A stretch of 64,000 bases of DNA from NCBI RefSeq assembly GCF_037892195.1, contig NZ_JATACI010000002.1:2108001-2172000 (forward strand), written 5' to 3'. This DNA comes from Yoonia sp. GPGPB17. GTDB lineage: Bacteria; Pseudomonadota; Alphaproteobacteria; Rhodobacterales; Rhodobacteraceae. The position numbers were made by a program, and so were the translations under genes. This document shows, piece after piece, positions 35,318 to 44,446 of the stretch (position 1 is the first letter of the stretch; every line of letters starts with the position of its first letter). The notes under the pieces were generated by a model, which was not told where the DNA came from, did not search any database, and saw nothing but the letters and a program-made list of their open reading frames with translations.

Positions 35318-36093
35318 ATGAGCGAACCAAACGCCTTGGCACAAAAACTCGCGATGCTGACGTCAGGGGATACCCTTGATCAAAGCGGCGCGCGTCTTGT
35401 CTCTGTGGATGGAGACCCCGTGCCGATAACGGCGATCCTGCGCGAGGTGGATGACACAGTTCTGGAACGGTTTTTGGCCTTCTCTTGTGGCGATACCACA
35501 ATTGAAGTTGTTGCCGCTGCTACCGTCGTCTGCGCGGAATCGTCAGCGTAACCCCCGAAACAGATGCCGCAATCATAGGTCAGGTCATCTCGCGCGAAGA
35601 GCCTGAAAGTGTGCAAGCCGCTTACGATCTTTTGCAGGACCTTTGCAGCAATGCCAACAGAATGACCGTGCGCAGCCTGCCCCCCGAACCCTTTGGGAAA
35701 GGCGGAGAACGTGGCATTTCCGCTAAGGGCCTGACCGAACTCTGGGGTGTCTCGCTGGACACCACGCCGAAACCGCCGATGGAACAGTTCCTGAGCGCGA
35801 ATGCGGATGCGTTTCTGTCCCTTTTGCACGTCCGCAAGGGTGAGATCGTCACAACAGCCGGTGACTTTGCCGCACTGCAAACCATCTGGAGCACACAGGT
35901 TGATGCCTTCCGCAAAGCGCATAGTAAGACGCTCCGTGGTGAAGAAGGCGCCCAACTTGTATGCCTCGATAGCGCCTTTGACGACGGATCTTCTGCTGCG
36001 ATGGCGCTTTATGAAAACGAAGTCGCATTGGTTGCCTATAAGGCCGAGCGTTTTGGTCATATGCAGTCATCCTGGCAACGCATATTCACCTGA
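35318..36093 (+). CDS. 258-residue protein of unknown function (frame broken at about 35520)
   Basis: No family recognised. The N-terminal part (MSEPNALAQKLAML, then FLAFSCGDTTIEVVAA) and the C-terminal part (RLRGIVSVTPETDAA through SSWQRIFT) are in different frames. The site 35516-35524 reads GCTGCTACC, and GCTGGCC would restore the sequence AAGRRLRG. It is mostly soluble with alternating helix and strand. Its stop overlaps the start of the next gene (TGATG), but that gene is a metabolic hydrolase, so I place this one as the last member of the signalling module. Confidence 0.65.
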
Positions 36094-37010
36094 TGCATCC
36101 GGGTGCAGCATCTGCGACACCCGCGGCACGTTTCTTTGACGGGTTTGAAGCGCGTTATCTGGACACACCCGACGGACCCGTTTTTTTTCGCATTGCGGGG
36201 GACGGTCCGCCTCTGGTTTTGCTGCACGGATATCCGCAAACCTCCGCCATGTGGCATGCCGTTGCCCCGGTCCTTGCGCAAAAATATCAGGTGATCTGCC
36301 CCGATTTGCGGGGGTATGGCCGGTCGCTCAAACCACAAACGGATGCAAAACACACGCCTTACTCCAAACGAGCCATGGCCGGTGATGTTCTTGCCCTGAT
36401 GGATAACTTGGGCCACACACGTTTTCTCGTTGGCGCGCATGATCGTGGAGGGCGCGTCGCGCACCGCCTCGCTGCGGACGACCCCGACCGGGTGATTGCG
36501 CTTTCGACACTCGACATCGCGCCAACCCGCGAGATGTACCGCGAGGCGGATAGCGGGTTTGCCCATACATATTGGCACTGGTATTGGCTGACCTTGCCGC
36601 ATCCGTTCCCGGAACACCTGATCGGGGCGGACCCTGCGTTTTATTGGCTCAGCAAATGTGGGGCGGGTAAGGCGGGCTTGACGCCATTCGTTCAACAAGC
36701 CCTCGATGAATATCTCACCTATTTCTCAACGCCAGAAGCGATCCATGGCGCTTGCGAAGACTATCGTGCCGCAGCCACTATCGACATCACCCATGACGAT
36801 GCGGACCCATCAAAGCTATCCATGCCATTGCTGGCACTTTGGGGCGAAGACGGCGCGATTGAAGCGCATTTTGATTGCCTTGCACTTTGGAAAGAGCGCG
36901 CGGCAGATGTCCGCGGTTGGGCCTTACCCGGTGGGCACTATCTGGCCGAACAGCACCCCGACAAAGTACTGGAGGCTTGGCTGCCGTTCTTTGCAGAAAC
37001 TACCGGTTAA
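36093..37010 (+). CDS. alpha/beta hydrolase, haloacetate-dehalogenase-like
   Basis: A 305-residue alpha/beta-hydrolase. The oxyanion block is VLLHGYPQTSAMWH; the nucleophile elbow has Asp rather than Ser (AHDRGGRVAHRLA), as in fluoroacetate and haloalkane dehalogenases; the catalytic His is in PGGHYLAEQHPD. The adjacent Arg-Gly-Gly-Arg is typical of fluoroacetate dehalogenases, where arginines bind the carboxylate. It could also be an epoxide hydrolase relative. Its start overlaps the previous stop. Substrate untested. Confidence 0.82.
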   Translation: MHPGAASATPAARFFDGFEARYLDTPDGPVFFRIAGDGPPLVLLHGYPQTSAMWHAVAPVLAQKYQVICPDLRGYGRSLKPQTDAKHTPYSKRAMAGDVLALMDNLGHTRFLVGAHDRGGRVAHRLAADDPDRVIALSTLDIAPTREMYREADSGFAHTYWHWYWLTLPHPFPEHLIGADPAFYWLSKCGAGKAGLTPFVQQALDEYLTYFSTPEAIHGACEDYRAAATIDITHDDADPSKLSMPLLALWGEDGAIEAHFDCLALWKERAADVRGWALPGGHYLAEQHPDKVLEAWLPFFAETTG

Positions 37011-37906
37011 GTCAGCCGCGCAGGGAAGCCATCGGCCCGCAGATCGGTATCCAACAAGTCCTCAAGCAGTTTCACAATCATCGGGGACTCCGCATCGCCG
37101 CCGTAGGCCGCACGCGCCGCGACATATGTCTGCTCGGTGGCGGCGGCCAGTTCCAGCGGCACCTCGAATTCGCGCCCGAACCCCATCGCAAAGCCCAGGT
37201 CCTTGAGTGCCAAATCAATATTGAAAGCAACATCATAGGATCCGTTCAGTACCAATGCGCCTTCGGTTTCATGCACGAAGGATGTCCCGGACGATGCCTT
37301 GATCGCGTGCCATGCCTGGCCTAGATCAAGACCCCCGCGTTTGGCCAACATCAGCGCCTCGCCGCTTGCTTTGAGGTGGATAAAGGCCAGCATGTTGGTG
37401 ATCACCTTGATGATTGAGGCTGACCCAAGTGGCCCCATATGGAAGACTTGATTGCCCATGGCACGAAGCGCGGGCAGATGCGTGTCGAACATGTCCTTAT
37501 CGCCGCCCGCCAGCATGGTGATGTTACCTTGCGCTGCCAAATGAACACCGCCAGTGACAGGCAGTTCCATCATCCGTACCTCATGTGCGGCGGCAGTTTC
37601 GGCGAAGGCCAGCACCTCTTCACGCCCCAAGGTCGACATCTCAATCCAATGCGCCCCGTCACGCATTGCGGGCAACATCTCGGCGGACACGGACTTTGAC
37701 ACTGCTGGCGACGGCAGGCAGGTGATGACATGATCGACCCCAGAGGCCAGTTCTGCGGGGCTGTCGGCCCATTTGGCACCCAATGCGACAGCTTCTGCCG
37801 CGGCTTCCTGGTTAAGGTCCGTCACCGTCACATCCAGCCCTGCGCGCAGCAGGCACGCAGCGCAATTCGCCCCAAGATTGCCTTGGCCGATGTATCCATA
37901 ATGCAT
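37007..37906 (-). CDS. NAD(P)-dependent beta-hydroxyacid dehydrogenase family oxidoreductase
   Basis: A 299-residue enzyme related to 3-hydroxyisobutyrate and tartronate-semialdehyde dehydrogenases. I start at 37906 (MHYGYIGQGNLGANCA), which puts the cofactor glycine motif at residues 6-13. The substrate loop is LPVTGGVHLAAQG and the catalytic Lys is in IIKVITNMLA. It is 10 bases downstream of the MttB homologue and presumably in its operon, where it may oxidise a product of demethylation or side-chain breakdown. Confidence 0.84.
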   Translation of the reverse strand: MHYGYIGQGNLGANCAACLLRAGLDVTVTDLNQEAAAEAVALGAKWADSPAELASGVDHVITCLPSPAVSKSVSAEMLPAMRDGAHWIEMSTLGREEVLAFAETAAAHEVRMMELPVTGGVHLAAQGNITMLAGGDKDMFDTHLPALRAMGNQVFHMGPLGSASIIKVITNMLAFIHLKASGEALMLAKRGGLDLGQAWHAIKASSGTSFVHETEGALVLNGSYDVAFNIDLALKDLGFAMGFGREFEVPLELAAATEQTYVAARAAYGGDAESPMIVKLLEDLLDTDLRADGFPARLT

Positions 37907-37916
37907 GGGGGTATCC

Positions 37917-39455
37917 TTACTTGAAATAGATATTATAGTCCGCGCGGATTGCCGCATCGAATTCAGGATCGAACTTAATCTGCGCATTGTCGAGGATTTC
38001 GTTCTTCCGCTTAATCGCTTGATCCAACAACATCGGGCGGTCCGCTTCGTTCCATTCTTTGGGGCTCATCCGGTTGCCCAGCGTTGGATAGATATACTCG
38101 GTCTGCATCAGTTTGAGCGTCTGATCAGAGCCAAGGTAGTGGCCGGGTCCATCAAGGCAAACCGCCTTCATCGCGTCAATCGACGTGCTTTCGTCGGTCA
38201 CATCGATGCCGCGCACAGTACGCAAGACCTGACCGATCACATCGTCCCCCAAGACCAGCGATTCCAGACAGAACCCCAAAAGCGAGGCATGCATGCCGAC
38301 CGCCTCATATGCCATGTTCAAACCCGAAAGACCGGCAAGTACGTTCGTGATCCCGGTTTCCCAACCGGCCTGCATATCGGGCAGTTTGGCATCTGAAATA
38401 CCAGCGGCAGCGCCACCAGGAATATCGTAAAACCGATGCATCTGCGCACAGCCAGCGGTAAGCAAAGCCTGCTCCGCTGACCCGCCGGACATGGCGCCAG
38501 TGCGCAAATCCGATACGAAGGGCCATGTGCCAAAGACAGCTGGATGACTCGGCGCGATGGCGTTCACATAGACTACCCCGGCAAGGCATTCTGCCACAGC
38601 TTGTACGATTGCCAGCGCGATAGGTGCCGGGGCTGTCGCACCCGCCTGACCCGCTGACAACAGCAAGACTGGCATGCCTGCCCGGATGCAGGCCTCCATC
38701 GAGCGGCAGCTTTCTTCAGCAAACTTCATCGGGGGCACAACAAAGCAGTTCGAGTTTGACACAAAGGGGCGCGCGCGCCATGCCTCCTCGCCGCCTGCCA
38801 AGCGATGCAGCAGTTCAATACCCGGGCCGACATGACTTGGGTCATCAAAAGACGTGCCGATATGTTTGGTGGTACCAGCACAACATGCGTAAATCGTATT
38901 GAGGTCCATTTCGAGGTTGTCAGTGATATCTCGTGCAACCATCGCTCTTTGAAAGAAATGAACATTATCAAGCGCGTGGGTGATCTTGGCGGCATTGTGC
39001 AGGTCCTGGACAGAGCTATCGCGATAGGTGTTCGTTTCCAGATCGACGACATGCACAGCTGCACCCGCTGTGCCAAAGTGCACGTTCGATCCGGTCAGGT
39101 GCAGATCATGTTTTTCCTCGCGCCCACAAAGAGTGATGTTGCGCGCAGCTTTGGTCAGCATGTCTTCGACCAGCGCGCGAGGGAAACGAATACGGCCATC
39201 GTCGCCGAGGATTGCGCCCGCCTTCGTCAGGATCTCAACACCGGAAGGCGGGGCCTGTGACAACCCTATCTGTTCCAACGCATCAAGGGCAGCGTGGTGA
39301 ATCCGCAATACCTCGGCATCGGTCAACGGTTTGAATTTGCCCCCGGGCAGGCCAGCGCGAACCGGGCGCAGGTCTTCGGCCAAAGGCGCATTGCGCAAAG
39401 CAACCCGGGCGGCACGCCCGCCACTGCGCCCTGCTCTTCTTTTGGTGTCTGTCAT
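37917..39455 (-). CDS. trimethylamine methyltransferase (MttB) family protein, non-pyrrolysine
   Basis: A 512-residue TIM-barrel methyltransferase of the MttB superfamily. There is no in-frame stop, so the residue that is pyrrolysine in archaeal MttB is ordinary here; such homologues demethylate quaternary amines such as glycine betaine or carnitine to a corrinoid protein. Family blocks are GTAGAAVHVVDLET, PSHPAVFGTWPFVSD and YDIPGGAAAGISDAK. GGGGAGG precedes two consecutive ATGs; I take the second (39455) for spacing. No corrinoid protein gene is in the window. Divergent from a LysR gene. Confidence 0.87.
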   Translation of the reverse strand: MTDTKRRAGRSGGRAARVALRNAPLAEDLRPVRAGLPGGKFKPLTDAEVLRIHHAALDALEQIGLSQAPPSGVEILTKAGAILGDDGRIRFPRALVEDMLTKAARNITLCGREEKHDLHLTGSNVHFGTAGAAVHVVDLETNTYRDSSVQDLHNAAKITHALDNVHFFQRAMVARDITDNLEMDLNTIYACCAGTTKHIGTSFDDPSHVGPGIELLHRLAGGEEAWRARPFVSNSNCFVVPPMKFAEESCRSMEACIRAGMPVLLLSAGQAGATAPAPIALAIVQAVAECLAGVVYVNAIAPSHPAVFGTWPFVSDLRTGAMSGGSAEQALLTAGCAQMHRFYDIPGGAAAGISDAKLPDMQAGWETGITNVLAGLSGLNMAYEAVGMHASLLGFCLESLVLGDDVIGQVLRTVRGIDVTDESTSIDAMKAVCLDGPGHYLGSDQTLKLMQTEYIYPTLGNRMSPKEWNEADRPMLLDQAIKRKNEILDNAQIKFDPEFDAAIRADYNIYFK

Positions 39456-39565
39456 CATTTTACCTCCCCGCAATGGTCTGAGTATTGAACACCTGCGGCG
39501 AACCGTTCAATCTGTTTATCCGGTCATTATTGATCGGCAATACCGATTAGAGCAAAGTAACTGGC

Positions 39566-40492
39566 ATGCAGATTGAACTTATCGACACCTTCCTCGACCT
39601 CTGTGAGACGAAGAGCTTTAACCAAACGGCTGAGCGGTTGGGCGTGACCCAATCCACGGTTTCCGGGCGCATAAAGGCCCTGGAGACAACTGTTGGTGTC
39701 AGGCTCTTTCTCAGGTCCCGCTCTGGTACTGCACTGACAACCGAAGGATTGCGGTTCGAGCCTCATGCCAGAAGCCTGCGGCATGATTGGGTCACCGCGC
39801 TGAATGCCACACGCGATACCGCCATGACCGGCGTGACCATGCGCCTTGGTTTGCAGCATGATTTGGTAGGCGTCGAGATCAAACAGTTGATTGGACGTCT
39901 GCGAGATATTCTGCCGGACACGGCGTTTTTGTTTGAGGCGGATTACTCCGGCCAGATGTGTGCTGATCTTATCTCGGGGCAACAGGACATTGCCGTTCTC
40001 TATTCTCCCATAATCCAGCCAGACCTCTATTTTGAGACATTGGGCGAGGTGCAATATGTCATGGTTTCAACCGAGAGCGACACCTTGGGTGACATTGACA
40101 AGCAGAACTACATCCTTGCTAACTACTCTGCCAGCTTCGCGCACGCCCATGCCGGTCTACTGCCAGAGTTCGGACATGTGTCGTTATCGATTGGGCAAAA
40201 TGCGGCAATGGTAGATTTGCTTACGTCACTTTCCGGTTCAGCCTATGTGCTTGAACACTCGGCCAAAGCGTTGGTTGCTGCGGGTGTCTGCCAGATTGTC
40301 CATGACGCGCCCGCCATCAATCAACCGGTCTTTGCAGGCGTGAATGTGCGGAACCGGCACCGAGCGGCGTATCACAAGCTGATCGGTGTGCTCCACGATC
40401 AGTATCACCCACGCAACCAAAGCAAGCGGCGTGACAGAAGCCCGCACCAATCTGGAAGCAACCAAAAAAATCAAATTAACATCTATTTTTAG
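39566..40492 (+). CDS. LysR-family transcriptional regulator
   Basis: A 308-residue activator-type regulator with the winged helix-turn-helix at residues 1-62 (CETKSFNQTAERLGVTQSTV) and an effector-binding domain. It is divergent from the MttB homologue with a 110-base spacer that includes an interrupted dyad (TTGATCGGCAATACCGATTA, about 39528-39548) resembling a LysR-type site. The last 20 residues are polar and basic and may be a natural tail. Likely regulates 37007-39455. Confidence 0.87.
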   Translation: MQIELIDTFLDLCETKSFNQTAERLGVTQSTVSGRIKALETTVGVRLFLRSRSGTALTTEGLRFEPHARSLRHDWVTALNATRDTAMTGVTMRLGLQHDLVGVEIKQLIGRLRDILPDTAFLFEADYSGQMCADLISGQQDIAVLYSPIIQPDLYFETLGEVQYVMVSTESDTLGDIDKQNYILANYSASFAHAHAGLLPEFGHVSLSIGQNAAMVDLLTSLSGSAYVLEHSAKALVAAGVCQIVHDAPAINQPVFAGVNVRNRHRAAYHKLIGVLHDQYHPRNQSKRRDRSPHQSGSNQKNQINIYF

Positions 40493-40612
40493 AATCAATT
40501 ATCTTCTGAAACACTTCTGACACATATATGTCACATTGGAGTTTCGGTATCATTTTAGCAAAGCGCCGAAACGGCCCTCTGTCGCCTTTGCACCGACAAC
40601 ACAAGGCACAGT

Positions 40613-41063
40613 TTACAAAATATCCAGAGAGACCTTCACACGGTCCATGACGACAGAGGACGTAAAGCGGCTGACGTTGGATTCATCAAAGAAGTATTCC
40701 TGCGTGAACGCTTCGTACTCCGCGATATCCCTGACCACCACGACAAGGATAAAATCAGCCTCACCTGTCGTGTAGTAGCATTGCTGTACCTGCTGGGCCT
40801 GTCGCATGCGGCGTTTGAACAAATCCAGATGCATGCGGCTTTCCCGTTCGAGCACAACCCCGACAATCACGGTCATTTCCCGCCCTAGTTTGGCCGGGGA
40901 AAGCACGGCAATCTCTTTTTCGATCACACCGGTCTCGCGCAACTTCTTGAGGCGCTTTTGAACGGCTCGGCGCGGACAACCCTATCTCATGGCCCAGAAC
41001 TTCGGCCGTGAGTTGCGCATTGGATTGCACCAACCTGAGAATCTCTAGATCTTTATCGTCCAT
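40613..41063 (-). CDS. Lrp/AsnC-family regulator (frame broken at about 40968)
   Basis: Amino-acid-responsive regulator of about 150 residues. The helix-turn-helix (LEILRLVQSNAQLTAEVLG) starts at 41063 in one frame. The rest (KRLKKLRETGVIEKEIAVL, then the RAM domain with CYYTTGEADFILVVVV) is in another. On the minus strand the text reads GCCGAGCC (40965-40971 complemented) where GCCGGCC gives SAPAVQKRL. Divergent from the M24 protein at 41271 and probably its regulator. Confidence 0.83.
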
Positions 41064-41270
41064 GGGAGGTTTTTCTCCGAGCTTCGGCCAACTGGCAACT
41101 AACTTCGTCTATCAATGCTCGTTTTTTGATAAGCGGCGTCGCATGACTTGGTTAATCTTACGCAACCAAAATCTGGTGCGCCCAATCCGACTCAGCCGTT
41201 CGGAGGCCCAAAAAAAGAGCTACGCGGACGTCTTTGAGCACATTAAAGAAAGCCTGATCAGGAGACAGAA

Positions 41271-42413
41271 ATGTTTGAACGCAGATTGGCACGATTTCAA
41301 TCTCACCTCACAGACGCCGGGGTTGATGTGGCGCTGATCACCGATGATGACAACGTCTATTATCTGACTGGCTATTACGACTATCTGCATATGGAATTTG
41401 GCCGCCCCACAATCCTTGTTGTGCCTAAAGATGACGAGGCGCTGCTGATCACCCCGACCATTGATCTTAACTCTGCCCAACATGCCGCACGCGTCGGCCA
41501 CATTGCCGCTTGGAATGATGGAATGGGCCATGAATGGCGCGAGGAGCTACCCGGCGCAGTAAAAACGGCTGCCAAGGTCGCGATTGAACCAGATCACATG
41601 CCTCCGCCCGTGCGTGCCTATGTGGATGATCTGGTCACTGCCGAACGGATCACCAGCGCCACACCCATCCTCAATGCCATGCGGATGATCAAAACGGGTA
41701 ACGAGTTACAACTCGCGCGCCACGCCGGAGAGGTTGCCACCGCGATGATGACCGCTGGCCGTGATGCCATTGGACATGGTGTGCCCGAGTATGAGGTGGC
41801 CATCGCCACATCACAGGCAGGAACACGCAAAGCGGCGGCACTTTTGGCGGCCCATTACGACGATGGTGATATGTCCCCCAACACGCATTTTCTTCAGATC
41901 ATGGCGTCTGGCAAGGATATCGTGAAGACCCATCACCGCGCCTCGACCCGCATCATGAAACGTGGTGAACCCGTGTTTTTGTGCTTCTGCGGCATGACGA
42001 ATTTCCATCGTTTCAAACTGGGGTTTGACCGCTCGTTCTGGATCGGGGACGCCCCGGATGATCAAATCGCCGTTTATGAGGTCGCGGTGGCCAGTCAGAA
42101 AGCCGCGCTGGACGCGTTGCGCCCGGGTGTAACAGCTGAGAGTGTCCATGCAGCTTACGCAGAGGTCATTCAGGGTGCGGGGTACGAATACCCATTCCGC
42201 TGTGGCCGAGCCACGGGTTTCAGTTTTCTCGAAGCGCCCCAGCTTGTCACTGGTGACAGCACTGTCATTCAGCCAGGTATGGTGCTGGCGGTCGATGGCT
42301 CGGTCTCGGTCGAGACGTATCGCGCTCAGGTCGGTGACAGTTTCATCATTACCGAAGATGGCTGGGAGCCGCTCACCCATCATCCGAAATCAGTGGAAGA
42401 GGTCATTTTGTGA
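41271..42413 (+). CDS. M24-fold protein, creatinase-like (metal ligands absent)
   Basis: Pita-bread-fold protein of 380 residues in the Xaa-Pro peptidase/creatinase group. The creatinase-type N-terminal domain (VALITDDDNVYYLTGYYDYL) is followed by the catalytic domain. The canonical metal-site motif (D-x-G then D) is replaced by LCFCGMTNFHRFKLGFDR, so the aspartates are missing, as in creatinase, which needs no metal and uses a histidine. It probably hydrolyses a C-N bond in a small nitrogen compound. Its stop overlaps the start of a racemase-like gene (TGATG). Confidence 0.8.
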   Translation: MFERRLARFQSHLTDAGVDVALITDDDNVYYLTGYYDYLHMEFGRPTILVVPKDDEALLITPTIDLNSAQHAARVGHIAAWNDGMGHEWREELPGAVKTAAKVAIEPDHMPPPVRAYVDDLVTAERITSATPILNAMRMIKTGNELQLARHAGEVATAMMTAGRDAIGHGVPEYEVAIATSQAGTRKAAALLAAHYDDGDMSPNTHFLQIMASGKDIVKTHHRASTRIMKRGEPVFLCFCGMTNFHRFKLGFDRSFWIGDAPDDQIAVYEVAVASQKAALDALRPGVTAESVHAAYAEVIQGAGYEYPFRCGRATGFSFLEAPQLVTGDSTVIQPGMVLAVDGSVSVETYRAQVGDSFIITEDGWEPLTHHPKSVEEVIL

Positions 42414-43207
42414 TGTTTCAGCCCGGTCAGACGCTTAACTCCAAATCGCGGACGCCCGAAATGGACGAAGGGCGCTTTCACCGCGCCAAGCTGGGTTTCA
42501 TTCTGATGTCAACCGACCCATCAGCAGAGGGCGATTTCCGGGACATGGTGCCCGAAGGCGTTGCAGTCTATGTGACCCGATTGAAAACGGATGACTACAC
42601 CACCAATGAAACGCTGGCGCGCCATATCGACCATATGGCCGACGCTGCGGCACGCCTGCAACCAGACGCGCGGCCAGATGTGATCAGCTACCATTGCACG
42701 TCAGGCTCGATCGTCATTGGGGAAGAGCGTGTCATGAAGGAAATTCACAATGGCGCGCCGTGGGCACAGCCTATGTGTCTGGCCCAAGGGGTGCTGGACG
42801 CGTTGCGCGAGTTGGACGCGAAAAAGCTGGTGGTCGGGACACCCTATCTGGATGAGATCAATACTGCCGAGGCCGAATTCCTCGTGGCGCGAGGGTTTGA
42901 TGTGCTCGACATTCAGGGGCTTAACATCGCCAACGGTCTGGATATGGGGCGGGTCACACCCGCCTATTGGAAGAAATTCGCCATCGAGATTGATCAACCT
43001 GGCGCGGATGCCATTTTCCTGAGCTGTGGCGGCGTACGCGCGCTGGAGGCTGTTTCTGAAATTGAACAGGTCACAGGAAAACCCGTGATCACCTCGAACC
43101 AGGCGCAGATGTGGGCATGCTTGCGGCGCGCCGGGATCATGGACGAACTGGAAGGGTTCGGCCAAATTTTCAAACACCCCGGACGGGTGCTGCAACCCAC
43201 GATCTGA
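42413..43207 (+). CDS. Asp/Glu racemase superfamily protein (EutA/maleate-isomerase-like)
   Basis: A 264-residue protein of the cofactor-independent racemase group that includes arylmalonate decarboxylase, maleate isomerase and EutA of ectoine breakdown. The two catalytic cysteines are visible as YHCTSGSIVIG and LSCGGVRALE. It is coupled to the M24 protein upstream, an arrangement also seen in ectoine-utilisation operons, but the other eut genes are not in the window. The substrate is therefore open. Confidence 0.82.
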   Translation: MFQPGQTLNSKSRTPEMDEGRFHRAKLGFILMSTDPSAEGDFRDMVPEGVAVYVTRLKTDDYTTNETLARHIDHMADAAARLQPDARPDVISYHCTSGSIVIGEERVMKEIHNGAPWAQPMCLAQGVLDALRELDAKKLVVGTPYLDEINTAEAEFLVARGFDVLDIQGLNIANGLDMGRVTPAYWKKFAIEIDQPGADAIFLSCGGVRALEAVSEIEQVTGKPVITSNQAQMWACLRRAGIMDELEGFGQIFKHPGRVLQPTI

Positions 43208-43252
43208 ATTGCGCTTGATGTGGCTGACCGGTGCCGAGATGACTATCGCAAA

Positions 43253-44446
43253 TCAGGCAGCGTCAAGCCCTTCCATGATCTGCTGATAGATCACCGGGTC
43301 GGTGATACCTTCAGACCCAATCAACAGCACCCGTGACGATGCATCTAACCCGAGTGCTGCGGACAGGGCGGCATCACTACGCGCGGCGACCAGGGCCGAC
43401 AGGCCCGCAACAGCGCTTTCCCCGGCCTCGATCACCGGATCGCCGGGTAAGGGCCGCGCCAGTAGCCGCACCATGGGTGCCACCAATGTGTCTGGGATGA
43501 TAAGATAATCTGAGGCTTCCTGTTCAAGGATATCCCAGGCAAGCGCCGATGGCTCTCCACAGGACAAACCCGCCATGATTGTCTCTTCAGCGATTTCAAC
43601 TGTTGTGGCTTTGCCTTGGCGCGCACTTTCAAAAAGGCAGGGGGCCAGGTCGGGCTCAACAATCACGACACGGGGTGATACGGCACCCCAATGCTGTACA
43701 AGCGCCGCAATGATCCCGGCGGCCATGCCACCGACCCCGCCTTGCAGGAAAACATGGGTTGGTGCGTCATCAAGTGCGCGGCAAATCTCGCGCGTCATCA
43801 CCCCATACCCGGCCATGACATCGCGGGGCGGTTCGGTATAGCCCTCCCACGAGGTGTCAGAAACAACGAACCATCCGTTCGCTTCCGCCTCGCTTTTGGC
43901 CAATGCAACCGAGGCATCATAATCGCCAGTGATGCGGATCACCTCGGCGCCGAAGTCACGCATGATTTGCGCACGCGCCTCGCTGACCTCAGCGTGAATA
44001 TAGATGCGGCAGGGCGCGCCAAACCGTTCGCAACCCCACGCAAGCGAACGACCGTGATTCCCGTCTGTTGCCGACACAAGCGTAATCTTCGCGCAGTCGT
44101 CACGGAAATGGCCGTTGCGAATATCGGCAAGGCTGACATCTTGCCCAATACGTTGCGAAACCTCGCGTTGCAGGACACGCAGCGCCGCATAAGCACCACC
44201 AAGGGCCTTGAAGCTTGCCAATCCAAAGCGGGGACCTTCGTGTTTATACAGTACCTTGTCGACACCGACCTTTGCAGCCAGTGCATCAAGCGCGTAAAGC
44301 GGCGTTGGCGCGTACCCGTCCCATGCGGTAATCTCGACCTCGGCAGTGTCAAACCCGTCTTTGCTTAGCACCCTGTGGGCTGCATCCCCCGCAACGCGTT
44401 TGGCACTGATATGCATCACGTTGGCAGCAGGCAATAAATCGGTCAT
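43253..44446 (-). CDS. dpaL: diaminopropionate ammonia-lyase
   Basis: PLP enzyme (fold type II, 397 residues) that splits 2,3-diaminopropionate to pyruvate and ammonia. The PLP lysine is in GLASFKALGGAYA, with VSATDGNHGRSLAWG and the phosphate-binding GGVGGMAAG. The N-terminal block WDGYAPTPLYAL separates it from ordinary threonine dehydratases. Its start overlaps the stop of the M20 amidohydrolase (ATGA), so the pair may process an acylated diamino acid. It could also act on serine or threonine analogues. Confidence 0.85.
   Translation of the reverse strand: MTDLLPAANVMHISAKRVAGDAAHRVLSKDGFDTAEVEITAWDGYAPTPLYALDALAAKVGVDKVLYKHEGPRFGLASFKALGGAYAALRVLQREVSQRIGQDVSLADIRNGHFRDDCAKITLVSATDGNHGRSLAWGCERFGAPCRIYIHAEVSEARAQIMRDFGAEVIRITGDYDASVALAKSEAEANGWFVVSDTSWEGYTEPPRDVMAGYGVMTREICRALDDAPTHVFLQGGVGGMAAGIIAALVQHWGAVSPRVVIVEPDLAPCLFESARQGKATTVEIAEETIMAGLSCGEPSALAWDILEQEASDYLIIPDTLVAPMVRLLARPLPGDPVIEAGESAVAGLSALVAARSDAALSAALGLDASSRVLLIGSEGITDPVIYQQIMEGLDAA

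Noticed and set aside
37917..39455. Pyrrolysine-containing trimethylamine methyltransferase
   Set aside because: No in-frame TAG and no pyl genes; it is a non-pyrrolysine homologue.
43302..44368. Open frames on the plus strand opposite dpaL
   Set aside because: They are antisense shadows of a well-conserved PLP enzyme with all its motifs on the minus strand.
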